A DNA stretch of 64,000 nt from Mediterraneibacter gnavus ATCC 29149 (GCF_008121495.1 NZ_CP043051.1:3057001-3121000), one strand, 5' to 3'; positions 24,670 through 34,274 are shown, counted from the stretch's first letter. Notes: a model not told the origin generated them from the sequence alone. Numbers and translations are program-made.

Positions 24670-25896
24670 ATGAGAAAAGTTGTTGTGATCGGCGCAGGAG
24701 CAGCCGGGATGATGGCGGCTATTTCGGCAGCAGAGCACGGCGCACATACAGTTGTGCTGGAGCATAAAGACCGGGTGGGAAAGAAGATCCTTTCCACCGG
24801 GAACGGAAGATGCAATTTTACAAATCTTGTACAGACACCTCAGTGTTATCGCAGTGATGATCCTAAGTTTCCGTGGCGGGTCATCACACAGTTTGATGAG
24901 AAAAAGACAGTGGAGTTTTTCCAGAACATCGGTGTATATGCGAAAAACAGAAACGGATATCTCTATCCAAACTCGGATCAGGCCGGTGCGGTTTTAGATT
25001 CCCTTCGCATGGAGATGGAGCGGCTTTGTGTGGAAGTGCACACAGAGACAGAAGTTCTGGAAATCATTCCGAAAAAGAACCGGTTTGTCATCCGAACCGG
25101 AAATGGGAATGTGACCGCAGACCGGGTGATCCTGGCAGCAGGATCCAAGGCGGCTCCTGTTACAGGTTCTGATGGTTCCGGATATGCGATCGCAAAAAAA
25201 ATGGGACACCGGATCGTCCCGGTACTTCCGGCGTTGGTACAGCTTAAATGCAAGGGAAAATTCTTTCAGAGTATCGCCGGAGTGCGCATACAGGGATGTG
25301 TATCTTTATATGTGGATGGGGACTGTGTTTGTCGGGATACCGGAGAAATTCAGCTGACGCAGTATGGTATTTCCGGGATTCCGGTATTTCAGGTCAGTCG
25401 TTTTGCAGCAAAGGCGCTTTACAACAAACAGGAAGTAACAGCGGTCTTAAATTTTATGCCTCAGATGTCTGAGGAAGAGTTTACAGTATTTCTGGCAGAG
25501 CGTGCGAGACTTCGGCCGCAAAAGACGGCAGAAGAATTCTTAACCGGGCTGTTTCACAAAAAAATGATTGCTCTGTGGGTCAAATGTAGTCGCATTTCCA
25601 AAGAAAAGCCGGTGGGAACATATTCTGAGGAAGAACTAAGAACGCTTGTCCGTCTGATTCAGCAGTTTGAGGTGAATGTGGAAGGGACAAATTCGTTTGA
25701 ACAGGCTCAGGTATGCTGCGGCGGAGTCTCTACAGAAGAAGTGAAGGAAGATACCCTGGAGTCAAGTTATGTACCGGGCGTTTATTTTGCCGGAGAGATA
25801 CTGGATGTGGATGGGATCTGCGGCGGATATAATCTGCAGTGGGCATGGTCCAGCGGATGGATTGCAGGAAGAGAGGCAGCAGATGTTACGAATTAA
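24670..25896 (+). CDS. HI0933/BaiN-like FAD-dependent oxidoreductase
   Basis: 408 residues. The FAD Rossmann fingerprint VVVIGAGAAGMMAAISAAEHG opens the protein, followed by KKILSTGNGRCNFTN and, at the end, GVYFAGEILDVDGICGGYNLQWAWSSG, all characteristic of the HI0933/YhiN/BaiN flavoprotein family. One gut-bacterial member (BaiN) is reported to act on bile-acid intermediates, but the family is widespread and that activity should not be assumed. Its end overlaps the start of the next flavoprotein by 14 bases. Confidence 0.88.
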   Translation: MRKVVVIGAGAAGMMAAISAAEHGAHTVVLEHKDRVGKKILSTGNGRCNFTNLVQTPQCYRSDDPKFPWRVITQFDEKKTVEFFQNIGVYAKNRNGYLYPNSDQAGAVLDSLRMEMERLCVEVHTETEVLEIIPKKNRFVIRTGNGNVTADRVILAAGSKAAPVTGSDGSGYAIAKKMGHRIVPVLPALVQLKCKGKFFQSIAGVRIQGCVSLYVDGDCVCRDTGEIQLTQYGISGIPVFQVSRFAAKALYNKQEVTAVLNFMPQMSEEEFTVFLAERARLRPQKTAEEFLTGLFHKKMIALWVKCSRISKEKPVGTYSEEELRTLVRLIQQFEVNVEGTNSFEQAQVCCGGVSTEEVKEDTLESSYVPGVYFAGEILDVDGICGGYNLQWAWSSGWIAGREAADVTN

Positions 25897-27475
25897 TCAG
25901 TTAAAATTAAAAGTAGGACACAGCGAAGAACAGCTAAAGAAAAAACTGGTACGGGAATTGAAGATCCGTCCGGAAGAGCTGCAGAAATTTGAAATCCGCA
26001 GACAGTCCATAGATGCGCGGAAAAAGCCGGAACTGTACTATGTATACAGTATCGATGTACAGGTGAAAAAAGAAAAAGAGGTACTCAAAAAACATCCAAA
26101 GAATGTTCAGAAGACACAGGATGTGTACTATCAGATGCCAAAACTGGAAGGAGAAACACCGAAAAAGCGTCCGGTTGTTGTAGGAAGCGGCCCTGCAGGT
26201 CTGTTTTGTGCATGGATCCTTGCCTTGGCAGGATGTAGACCAATCCTTCTGGAGCGGGGTGCCTGTGTAGAGGAAAGACAGCGTGATGTAGAGGAATTCT
26301 GGAAAAGCGGGATTTTAAATCCAATGTCGAATGTACAGTTCGGAGAGGGAGGCGCCGGAACTTTTTCGGATGGAAAGCTCAACACATTGGTCAAAGATAC
26401 ATCCGGGCGAAATCGTTTTGTGTTGGAAACCTTTGTAAGATTCGGGGCACCGCCGGAGATTTTATACGAACAGAAGCCCCACATCGGAACGGATATTCTG
26501 ATCCGGGTGGTAAAAAATATGCGGCTTGCGATCTGTGGAGCCGGAGGAGAAGTACGGTTTCACAGTCAGGTGACGGATATTGTTCTTGATGAGACATCAC
26601 TTGTCGGAGTGCAGGTCAATCAGGAGGAAGAGCTGGAGACCGATACCGTGATCTTTGCAGTGGGACACAGCGCAAGAGATACATTTGAGATGCTCTATGA
26701 AAAGAATCTTCCAATGCAGGCAAAATCATTTGCGGTAGGTGTGCGCGCCGAGCATCCGCAGAAAATGATCAATGCCTCTCAATATGGAGCAGAGTCTGTG
26801 CCGGGACTTCCTGCAGCGCCTTATAAAGTGACAGCAAAACTGGAAAATGGAAGAGGCGTATACTCTTTCTGCATGTGTCCGGGAGGATATGTAGTCAATG
26901 CATCCTCCGAAGAAGGACGTCTGGCTGTCAACGGAATGAGTTATCATGCAAGAGCAGGAGAAAATGCGAACAGCGCCATTATCGTGACGGTGACTCCGGA
27001 AGATTACGGAAGTGAACATCCGCTTGCAGGAATGGAATTTCAGCGAAAGCTCGAAGAACGTGCCTTTCGAGCGGGAGGCGGAAAAATCCCGGTTCAGAGA
27101 CTGGAAGATTTCTGCAAAAATCAGATCAGCACTTCGTTTGGAAACGTAGAGCCTCAGATGAAAGGGGCATATGCGTTTGGAGATGTGCGTGGAATTTTCC
27201 CGCAAGTGCTGGCAGAATCCATTGAGGAGGGAATGCGGCAGTTTGAACATAAGATCACAGGATTCTCAGATGGAGATACGCTTTTGTCAGGTGTAGAAAG
27301 CCGTACGTCTTCTCCAGTGAAAATTCCAAGAGATGAGAATATGGAGAGTGAGATCAAGGGGATTTTCCCATGCGGAGAAGGCGCAGGATTTGCAGGAGGA
27401 ATCACCTCGGCTGCCATGGATGGAATGAAAGTGGCAGAGGCGGTGCTGAAAAAATATAACAAGATCGGGTCATAG
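25883..27475 (+). CDS. FAD-dependent dehydrogenase (COG2509 family)
   Basis: 530 residues with an unusual N-terminal domain (about residues 1-95) that starts LRINQLKLKVGHSEEQLKKK and resembles a small alpha/beta fold, then a dinucleotide fold with PVVVGSGPAGLFCAW. NVQFGEGGAGTFSDGKLNT and the C-terminal FPCGEGAGFAGGITSAAMDG are the COG2509 family marks. The substrate is unknown. The ATG at 25883 is supported by GAGAGG and overlaps the preceding flavoprotein gene; a longer frame from 25769 is spurious. It is the last gene of the mutS operon. Confidence 0.88.
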   Translation: MLRINQLKLKVGHSEEQLKKKLVRELKIRPEELQKFEIRRQSIDARKKPELYYVYSIDVQVKKEKEVLKKHPKNVQKTQDVYYQMPKLEGETPKKRPVVVGSGPAGLFCAWILALAGCRPILLERGACVEERQRDVEEFWKSGILNPMSNVQFGEGGAGTFSDGKLNTLVKDTSGRNRFVLETFVRFGAPPEILYEQKPHIGTDILIRVVKNMRLAICGAGGEVRFHSQVTDIVLDETSLVGVQVNQEEELETDTVIFAVGHSARDTFEMLYEKNLPMQAKSFAVGVRAEHPQKMINASQYGAESVPGLPAAPYKVTAKLENGRGVYSFCMCPGGYVVNASSEEGRLAVNGMSYHARAGENANSAIIVTVTPEDYGSEHPLAGMEFQRKLEERAFRAGGGKIPVQRLEDFCKNQISTSFGNVEPQMKGAYAFGDVRGIFPQVLAESIEEGMRQFEHKITGFSDGDTLLSGVESRTSSPVKIPRDENMESEIKGIFPCGEGAGFAGGITSAAMDGMKVAEAVLKKYNKIGS

Positions 27476-27505
27476 AATCTTCATAAAAATTTAAGAGGTC
27501 AGACC

Positions 27506-27534
27506 TATACATGATTTTTAAATTGTGCTAAAAT
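27506..27534 (+). promoter_or_regulatory. Promoter of radC and the mre/min operon
   Basis: TAAAAT (27529-27534) with TGC directly before it (extended -10), and TATACA (27506-27511) 17 bases upstream. The leader to the radC ATG is about 27 bases and carries no recognisable SD. Confidence 0.55.
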
Positions 27535-27567
27535 AAATCACTGTATTGTGTTATCATTCATATTTTT

Positions 27568-28263
27568 ATGAAAAAAGCAAATATGAAAGAAATGGCATGT
27601 GAAGAGCGCCCTTATGAAAGATGTGAGCGGTTCGGAGCAAGTAATTTGACGGACAGCGAATTACTTGCTGTTTTGCTACGTACAGGTACCAGAGGAGAGA
27701 ATGCGCTTCAGCTGGCGGATAAGATCTTACATCCTGTATTTTCGCAGAAGGGTGTGCTGAATCTTCACCAGTGGACGTACGAACAGCTGATGCAGATCAA
27801 AGGAATCGGGAAGGTAAAGGCTATCCAGATTTTGTGTCTGGCGGAGCTTAGCAGACGTCTTGCAAAAGCAACCGCACAGGAGGGACTGAATTTTTCAAAC
27901 CCGGCGTCCATTGCCAGATATTATATGGAAGATTTAAGACATGCAAATCAGGAACAGATGAAACTGCTGCTTTTGAATACAAAATCCAGACTGATCGGGG
28001 AGACGGATATCTCGAAGGGAACCGTGAATTCAGCAGTGATTTCACCGAGGGAGCTGTTTGTGGAGGCACTGCAGAAGAATGCAGTGTCCATTGTGCTTTT
28101 GCATAACCATCCGAGTGGAGATCCGACACCGAGTAAAGAGGATGTGCTGATCACCAGACGGATTCAGGAGGCGGGGCGGCTGATCGGTGTGGAACTGTTA
28201 GATCATATCGTGATCGGGGATAATTGTTATGTCAGTCTCAGAGAAAAGGGACTGGTACGATAA
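27568..28263 (+). CDS. radC: RadC family JAB-domain protein
   Basis: 231 residues. An N-terminal helix-hairpin-helix region (GIGKVKAIQILCLAELSRR) is followed by the JAB/MPN metalloprotease-like domain with HNHPSGDPTPSKEDV. Despite the name, a repair role for RadC is not established. The start is uncertain: neither ATG 27568 nor the in-frame ATG codons at 27583 and 27592 has a visible SD, and the family usually begins shortly before the ERPYE motif. It lies just before mreB, a common clostridial arrangement. Confidence 0.9.
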   Translation: MKKANMKEMACEERPYERCERFGASNLTDSELLAVLLRTGTRGENALQLADKILHPVFSQKGVLNLHQWTYEQLMQIKGIGKVKAIQILCLAELSRRLAKATAQEGLNFSNPASIARYYMEDLRHANQEQMKLLLLNTKSRLIGETDISKGTVNSAVISPRELFVEALQKNAVSIVLLHNHPSGDPTPSKEDVLITRRIQEAGRLIGVELLDHIVIGDNCYVSLREKGLVR

Positions 28264-28288
28264 GAACTGCAATAAGGGGACAAGACGC

Positions 28289-29311
28289 ATGTTCAGAAAT
28301 ATATATGGCCTGGATCTGGGCACATATGAGATCAAGATATATGATAAGAGAAGAGACCGGATCCGCAGTGCCAAAAATGTGATTGCAATCCGGGATGAAA
28401 AAGATATTTTTGCGGTCGGAAATGCGGCCTATGCAATGTATGAGAAGGCACCTGAGAATATTCAGGTGGTATTTCCCATGCATCACGGCGTGATTGCCCG
28501 CTTTCATGAGATGCAGTATCTTCTGCGCGCATTGCTGAAGCGGGAAGGGAGATACCCAAACGGAGCAGAGTATGTGATCGCAGCGCCAACGGATGTGACA
28601 GAAGTGGAAAAGAAAGCGTTTTATGATCTGGTGCATCATTCAGCTGCACGGGCAAAAACAGTCCGGATTGTCGATCGTGCAATTGCGGATGCAGTGGGGA
28701 TAGGACTGGATGTCTTTTCGGCAAAAGGCATATTTGTGGTCAATTTTGGCGGTGAGACAACTGAGCTTTCGGTTCTTTCGGGCGGAAAAACGGTGCTGAG
28801 CCGTCTGCTGCCTGTGGGAGGTGCGGCTTTAGATGAAGCAATCGTGGGCAGTGTGCGGCACAATAAGGAGTTTCTGATCGGACGGATTACAGCAGAACAG
28901 CTCAGATGGCAGTGCGGTATTTTAAAAAACACAAACCGAAGGAAGCTGACAGTGGCGGGAAGAGATCTGGCAATGGGAGTTCCAGGGGCCAGGCAGATCT
29001 CGGATGGTCTGGTTCGGGCTGCAATGAAAGATTCTCTTTCGGAGATTGTAAGAGCGATCCAGTCCATGATCGAGCGTACACCGCCGGATGTCCGGAGTGA
29101 GATTTTAAAATCAGGGATTTATCTGACAGGAGGTCTTGCACGTTCGCATGGTCTCCCGGCATATCTGCGACAGAGTACCGGCCTTCTTGTGACTGCACAC
29201 AAGAATCCTGAATTATGTGCAGTGAAGGGACTGCGCACGATCATTTCCGATAAACATTACAGAAACCTGGCATACGAGATGTCAGATGAAGATTATAGGT
29301 GGTTGAGATAA
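28289..29311 (+). CDS. mreB: MreB-like rod-shape actin homologue
   Basis: 340 residues. The actin-fold motifs are recognisable but divergent: YGLDLGTYEIKIYDK (phosphate 1), FVVNFGGETTELSVL (phosphate 2) and IYLTGGLARSHGLPAYLR (adenosine). Canonical MreB has DLGTANTLV and a stricter NEPSVVA strand, which here reads SAKNVIAI. MreB filaments guide lateral wall synthesis at the inner membrane. The ATG at 28289 is chosen for its AAGGGG site; an upstream in-frame start lies inside radC. It is followed by mreC after one base. Confidence 0.85.
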   Translation: MFRNIYGLDLGTYEIKIYDKRRDRIRSAKNVIAIRDEKDIFAVGNAAYAMYEKAPENIQVVFPMHHGVIARFHEMQYLLRALLKREGRYPNGAEYVIAAPTDVTEVEKKAFYDLVHHSAARAKTVRIVDRAIADAVGIGLDVFSAKGIFVVNFGGETTELSVLSGGKTVLSRLLPVGGAALDEAIVGSVRHNKEFLIGRITAEQLRWQCGILKNTNRRKLTVAGRDLAMGVPGARQISDGLVRAAMKDSLSEIVRAIQSMIERTPPDVRSEILKSGIYLTGGLARSHGLPAYLRQSTGLLVTAHKNPELCAVKGLRTIISDKHYRNLAYEMSDEDYRWLR

Positions 29312-29312
29312 T

Positions 29313-30182
29313 ATGAAGAAAAAAAATCAAAAATCCAGGTCAAATAAGTACTGGCTTCTGGGAACGAGTCTGGTTTGCGTTTTACTGATGATTTTTTCTG
29401 TGTTTGCAGAGAAGGTAGAAGGGCCCTTCCGGGGAGTGGCTGATATCACGGTGATTCCCATGCAGAAAGGCATCAGTCAGATCGGCACATGGATCGGAGA
29501 TGTCAGTGAAAATTTTGAGACATTGAAACAGCTGAAAAAAGAAAATAAAAAACTTCAGAAGCAGGTGGATCAGCTGACCACGGAAAACAGTAATCTTCAG
29601 GAGGAAAAATACGAACTGGACCGTCTTCAGGATCTGTACAAGCTGGATCAGACTTATGCAGAATATCCGAAAGTGGGAGCCCGTGTGATCGGGAAGGACT
29701 CCGGAAACTGGTTTAGTACATTTACGATTGATAAGGGAAGTAATGACGGCATCAAAGTAGATCAGAATGTGCTGGCAGGAAGTGGACTCGTCGGGATCGT
29801 GACTCAGACAGGTCCGACCTGGGCAACGGTACGTGCGATTATTGATGATTCCAGCAACGTCAGCGGTATGGCACTTTCTACTTCTGACAAATGTATCGTA
29901 AGAGGAGACCTTTCTTTGATCGGAGAAGGGAAGATCCGGTTTGAACAGATGGAAAATAATGATCATGATGTAGAGGTAGGGGAGCAGATCGTCACTTCTC
30001 ACATCAGTGATAAATATCTGCAGGGACTTTTGATCGGTTATGTCAGCGAGATCAATGTAGATGCAAACAATCTGACCCGTTCCGGCTATATCACTCCTGT
30101 GGTAGATTTTAAAAATCTGCAGGAGGTGCTTGTCATTACAACGACAAAGGCGGAAATGACAGGAACAGATCAGAGTGAGTAG
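29313..30182 (+). CDS. mreC: Rod shape-determining protein MreC
   Basis: 289 residues: one N-terminal membrane segment (residues 13-31), a coiled coil (about residues 64-110, with Leu/Lys/Gln heptads) and the double beta-barrel extracytoplasmic domain containing ARVIGKDSGNWFSTFTIDKG and VLAGSGLVGIVTQTGPTWA. MreC links MreB to PBP2 and RodA outside the membrane. Its start lies one base after the mreB stop. Confidence 0.93.
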   Translation: MKKKNQKSRSNKYWLLGTSLVCVLLMIFSVFAEKVEGPFRGVADITVIPMQKGISQIGTWIGDVSENFETLKQLKKENKKLQKQVDQLTTENSNLQEEKYELDRLQDLYKLDQTYAEYPKVGARVIGKDSGNWFSTFTIDKGSNDGIKVDQNVLAGSGLVGIVTQTGPTWATVRAIIDDSSNVSGMALSTSDKCIVRGDLSLIGEGKIRFEQMENNDHDVEVGEQIVTSHISDKYLQGLLIGYVSEINVDANNLTRSGYITPVVDFKNLQEVLVITTTKAEMTGTDQSE

Positions 30183-30200
30183 AGAAAGGAGCCTGCCAAG

Positions 30201-30734
30201 ATGAAAAAGATCAAATTAAAACGATTTGTGATCACGGTTGTGATCATGCTGGCATGTTATCTTCTTCAATGTACCTTATTTCCATCTCTGGAACTGGCAT
30301 CTGTGAAGCCGAATCTGCTGTTGATTGTGACAGCTGCCTATGGTTTTATGCGCGGGCCGAAAACAGGAATGTGGATCGGATTTTTTTCGGGACTTCTGAT
30401 CGATATTCAGTTTGGAACGGTGCTGGGGCTGTATGCACTGATCTATCTGATGATCGGCTATGTGAATGGCCTGTTCAGTGAAACTTATTTTGACGAAGAC
30501 ATCAAGCTTCCGTTACTGCTGATCGCAGGAAGCGAGTTTGTATACGGGCTGTTGATCTACTTTTTGATGTTCATGCTCAGAGGTGAATTTGATTTTGTTT
30601 ATTATCTGATGCATGTAATCATTCCGGAACTGATCTATACAGTTGGGGTTACGCTCATTTTGTATCAGCTGATCCTGTGGATCAACCAGAAACTGGAAGC
30701 AGAAGAAAAAAGGAGTGCAAGTAAATTTGTTTGA
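30201..30734 (+). CDS. mreD: Rod shape-determining protein MreD
   Basis: 177 residues with five to six membrane helices. LQCTLFPSLELASVKPNLLL and GFMRGPKTGMWIGFFSGLLIDIQFG are typical MreD segments. It is an integral membrane partner of MreC. A good SD (AAAGGAG) precedes the ATG, and its 3' end overlaps the PBP2 start by a few bases. Confidence 0.92.
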   Translation: MKKIKLKRFVITVVIMLACYLLQCTLFPSLELASVKPNLLLIVTAAYGFMRGPKTGMWIGFFSGLLIDIQFGTVLGLYALIYLMIGYVNGLFSETYFDEDIKLPLLLIAGSEFVYGLLIYFLMFMLRGEFDFVYYLMHVIIPELIYTVGVTLILYQLILWINQKLEAEEKRSASKFV

Positions 30735-33582
30735 GAAAATCAAAGAAGTGTTTCATCGTATCGTAAATTCCCGGCTGACTGTTCTGATCCTTGCATTCTG
30801 CGTAATGTTTGCGATCCTGGTGAACAGACTGTTTTATCTTCAGATCGTAAAGGGAGACTACTATCTGAACAACTACAAGCTGCAGATCAAAAAGACAAGA
30901 GAACTGTCAGGAACAAGAGGCAATATTTATGACAGGAACGGCAATCTTCTGGCATATAATGAGCTTGCCTATTCCGTCACATTTGAGGACAATATTACCA
31001 ATGATTCCAAGAAAAATGATACGATCAACGGAATTCTGGAGAAAGTTATGCAGATTGTAGAAGCGCATGGCGATTCTGTGATCAGTGACTTTGGCGTTGT
31101 TCTGGATTCTGCGGGAAACTATCAGTTTCTGCAGACGGATGAGACATTAAAACTGCGGTTTATTGCAGATGTTTATGGAAAGAAAACAATTGATGAACTT
31201 TCAGACGCGCAGAAACAGCAGTCTGCGGAAGATGTGATCCATTATCTTTGTACAGATGATACGTACGGGTATGGGATCGATGATAAAAATCTGGACAAGA
31301 GTCATGTTTTAAAGCTTGTGACCATGCGTTATGCCATCGGACTCAACAGTTTCCAGAAGTATATTCCGACAGTGCTCGCATCCGATGTCAGCGATGAGAC
31401 GGTGGCGGCGATCATGGAAAATCTGGATCAGATGGATGGGGTAGATATTGCAGAGGACTCCCTGCGCCGGTATACGGACAGCAAGTATTTTGCGTCGATC
31501 ATCGGCTATACCGGAAAGATTTCCCAGGAGGAATATGATGCGCTGACAAAAGAGCAGAAGAAAAAGTATTCACTTTCTGATATTGTCGGAAAATCTGGAC
31601 TGGAGCAGACCATGGATGAGGTGCTTCAGGGAACGAAAGGTGAGATCAGCTATTATACGGATAATGTCGGGAAAGTAACGGATACGGTAAGCAAAAAAGA
31701 TCCCGGAGCAGGAAATGATGTATATCTGACAATTGATAAGGATCTTCAGGAGCAGACCTATAAACTGCTGGAGGAAAAGCTGGCAGGAATCGTAAGGTCA
31801 AAACTTCGTAATGTAATGAATTACGATCCGAGTACAACAAATGATTCAAGTGAGATTATCATTCCGGTAGATGATGCCTACAATGCATTTATTGCGAACG
31901 AGATTCTGGATGAGACGCATTTCGGTGCGGCAGATGCAAAAGCAGTGGAAAAAACAGTGTATGAAATTTTTACCAACCGTAAGGCAAGTGTGATCCAAGA
32001 GATTCTGGCAGAATTGAATAATGCGGGTGCAACAGCCTACAAGGACTTGTCAAAAGAAATGCAGGCCTATATGGATTATGTATGTGATACCGTGCTTGCT
32101 AAGAACACTGGGATTTTAAATATGGATCTGGTGGATACAAAAGATGAGACGTATCTTGCGTGGGCAAAAGAGGAAACGATCAATCTGAACCAGTATTTAA
32201 ATTATGCCATTTCGAAGAATTGGATCGATACATCCAAGCTGTCAGAGGAAGTGGCAGAGCAGAAATATTCTGATTCCGGAGAGATTTATCAGGGAATTTT
32301 GAAATTTTTAGAAGAATATTTGAATTCAGATGCAGATTTCGACAAACTTCTCTATAAATATCTTATAAAATCAGAGGGTATCAGTGGGGCACAGATCTGT
32401 GCCATGGTATATGAGCAGGGGGTACTTCCGATGGATGAGGCTGCGTACAATGGTCTGAATAACGGAAGTGTCAATCCGTATACCTGGCTGTGTCAGAAAA
32501 TTGAAAATCTGGAGATTACTCCGGGACAGCTGGCTCTGGAGCCTTGTACGGGATCCGCGGTAGTCAGTGATCCCAATACCGGTGAGGTGCTGGCATGTGT
32601 TTCTTATCCGGGCTATGACAATAACCGATTGTCCAATACCATGGACTCGAAATACTACAATCAGCTGGTTACCGGTCTGTCCAGACCATTCTATAACAAT
32701 GCCACGCAGGAGCGTACTGCGCCGGGATCTACGTACAAGATGCTGACAGCAGCGGCAGGACTTACAGAAGGGATTGTGACAGCAGATACGACATTTTATT
32801 GTACCGGAGTTTTCGATAAAATCACACCGAACCCAAAATGCTGGATATATCCGGGTGCTCATGGCTATGAGAATGTTGTGACTGCACTTCGTGATTCCTG
32901 TAACGATTATTTTTATAACATCGGATACGAGCTTGGCATGAACGGGCAAGAATACGACAGCAATAAAGGCACAGACACACTTGCAAAATACGCAAAAGAA
33001 TTTGGACTGGGTGAAAAATCCGGAGTAGAGATTCCGGAGAGCGAACCGCAGATATCGGATGAATATTCGGTACAGAGTGCGATCGGTCAGGGAACAAACA
33101 ACTTTACAGTCAGTCAGCTGAACCGCTATGTGGCTGCAGTTGCAAACAGAGGAACTGTATATAAGCTGACATTGCTTGATAAGACCACAGATGTGAACGG
33201 TAAAGTGATCAAAGAATATGAGCCGGAAGTGACAAACACGATCGATGATATCAGTGACAATACATGGAATCTGCTTCATCAGGGAATGATCGCCATGGTT
33301 CAGGATATGTCCCAGTTCAACGGAATGGAGATTTCCATGGCAGGTAAGACAGGTACTGCACAGCAGAGTGAGATCCATCCGGACCATGTACTTTTTGTCG
33401 GATTTGCACCGGCAGAAAACCCTGAGATCGCAGTTGCCGTGCGAATTGCAAATGGATATAGTTCCGCTTATACAGCAGAAATCGGAAGAGATATTGTCAA
33501 GAGCTATTACAAGATATCAGATTCCGATAAACTTGTTACCGGAAAGGCAGCACAGCTTGGCGCTGTTACAGCCGGTGACTAA
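30727..33582 (+). CDS. Class B penicillin-binding protein 2 with large insertion
   Basis: 951 residues, well above the 600-700 typical of PBP2/MrdA. One membrane segment (about residues 16-38) is followed by the dimerisation domain with RGNIYDRNGNLLAYNELAYSV. The transpeptidase motifs are intact: STYK with Ser668, SCN at 724-726 and KTG at 874-876. About 245 residues (roughly 357-600), hydrophilic and acidic, are inserted within the start of the transpeptidase domain. It should cross-link peptidoglycan with RodA during elongation. The TTG at 30727 is preferred, 11 bases after AAGGAG; GTG 30715 would overlap the SD. Confidence 0.9.
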   Translation: MFEKIKEVFHRIVNSRLTVLILAFCVMFAILVNRLFYLQIVKGDYYLNNYKLQIKKTRELSGTRGNIYDRNGNLLAYNELAYSVTFEDNITNDSKKNDTINGILEKVMQIVEAHGDSVISDFGVVLDSAGNYQFLQTDETLKLRFIADVYGKKTIDELSDAQKQQSAEDVIHYLCTDDTYGYGIDDKNLDKSHVLKLVTMRYAIGLNSFQKYIPTVLASDVSDETVAAIMENLDQMDGVDIAEDSLRRYTDSKYFASIIGYTGKISQEEYDALTKEQKKKYSLSDIVGKSGLEQTMDEVLQGTKGEISYYTDNVGKVTDTVSKKDPGAGNDVYLTIDKDLQEQTYKLLEEKLAGIVRSKLRNVMNYDPSTTNDSSEIIIPVDDAYNAFIANEILDETHFGAADAKAVEKTVYEIFTNRKASVIQEILAELNNAGATAYKDLSKEMQAYMDYVCDTVLAKNTGILNMDLVDTKDETYLAWAKEETINLNQYLNYAISKNWIDTSKLSEEVAEQKYSDSGEIYQGILKFLEEYLNSDADFDKLLYKYLIKSEGISGAQICAMVYEQGVLPMDEAAYNGLNNGSVNPYTWLCQKIENLEITPGQLALEPCTGSAVVSDPNTGEVLACVSYPGYDNNRLSNTMDSKYYNQLVTGLSRPFYNNATQERTAPGSTYKMLTAAAGLTEGIVTADTTFYCTGVFDKITPNPKCWIYPGAHGYENVVTALRDSCNDYFYNIGYELGMNGQEYDSNKGTDTLAKYAKEFGLGEKSGVEIPESEPQISDEYSVQSAIGQGTNNFTVSQLNRYVAAVANRGTVYKLTLLDKTTDVNGKVIKEYEPEVTNTIDDISDNTWNLLHQGMIAMVQDMSQFNGMEISMAGKTGTAQQSEIHPDHVLFVGFAPAENPEIAVAVRIANGYSSAYTAEIGRDIVKSYYKISDSDKLVTGKAAQLGAVTAGD

Positions 33583-33599
33583 AAAAGGATGTGAGGTGT

Positions 33600-34238
33600 A
33601 TGGACAAGCTGGTAATGCTCAAAAGCAGCCGGTACGGTCTGGAGATCCATCTGAATCCACAGGCGGAATTTTCCAAACTGCTTCGGGAGATGGAACGGAA
33701 GCTGAAGGCTTCGATCAAATTTTTTGAAGGAGCAAAGATGGCGGTCGAATTTAAAGACCGCCTGCTTTCACAGGCAGAAGAGGATCAGTTATTAGAGTTG
33801 ATCTCGAAAACAGCCGGGATTGATGTGGTCTGTATCATAGACCGGAATCAGACAAAAGAAATGGCATACAAAAGCGTGATAGAACACACAATGACGAATG
33901 TTCGGCAAAAGGACGGGCAGTTCTATCGGGGAACTCTCAGAAAAAGGCAGATTCTGGAATCAGATACCAGTGTTCTTATACTCGGAGATGTGGAGTATGG
34001 GGCAAAAGTGATCGCAAAGGGCAGCGTTGTGATTCTTGGCAGACTGGAAGGATCTGTTCATGCAGGAGCCTGCGGGGATGACAAAGCCTATGTGGCCGCG
34101 TTATCCATGAAACCTGCATATATGCGTATCGGAGATGTCAAAGCAGGCAGATCGCTGCTTGCCATCTGCAGACAGTCTTTTAAGCACCCGCAGATAGCAG
34201 TCATGGGTGAAAACAGACTTGTTCTGGATTCGCTGTAG
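33600..34238 (+). CDS. minC: Septum site-determining protein MinC
   Basis: 212 residues. The N-terminal domain (VMLKSSRYGLEIHL) is followed by the C-terminal beta-helix with YRGTLRKRQILESDTSVLILGDVEYGA, then the glycine-turn repeat VIAKGSVVILGRLEGSVHAGA, as in MinC. It inhibits FtsZ polymerisation and is delivered to the membrane by MinD. ATG 33600 is chosen; a GTG nine bases upstream directly abuts the SD. It follows the PBP2 gene by 17 bases. Confidence 0.9.
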   Translation: MDKLVMLKSSRYGLEIHLNPQAEFSKLLREMERKLKASIKFFEGAKMAVEFKDRLLSQAEEDQLLELISKTAGIDVVCIIDRNQTKEMAYKSVIEHTMTNVRQKDGQFYRGTLRKRQILESDTSVLILGDVEYGAKVIAKGSVVILGRLEGSVHAGACGDDKAYVAALSMKPAYMRIGDVKAGRSLLAICRQSFKHPQIAVMGENRLVLDSL

Positions 34239-34274
34239 ACAAATATGAACTTAAGTGTGAAAGGGAGAATAGAC

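Noticed and set aside
27494-27504. AGGTCAGACCT palindrome upstream of radC
   Set aside because: It is not a LexA box, has no hairpin-capable loop and lies at the end of the previous unit; likely chance.
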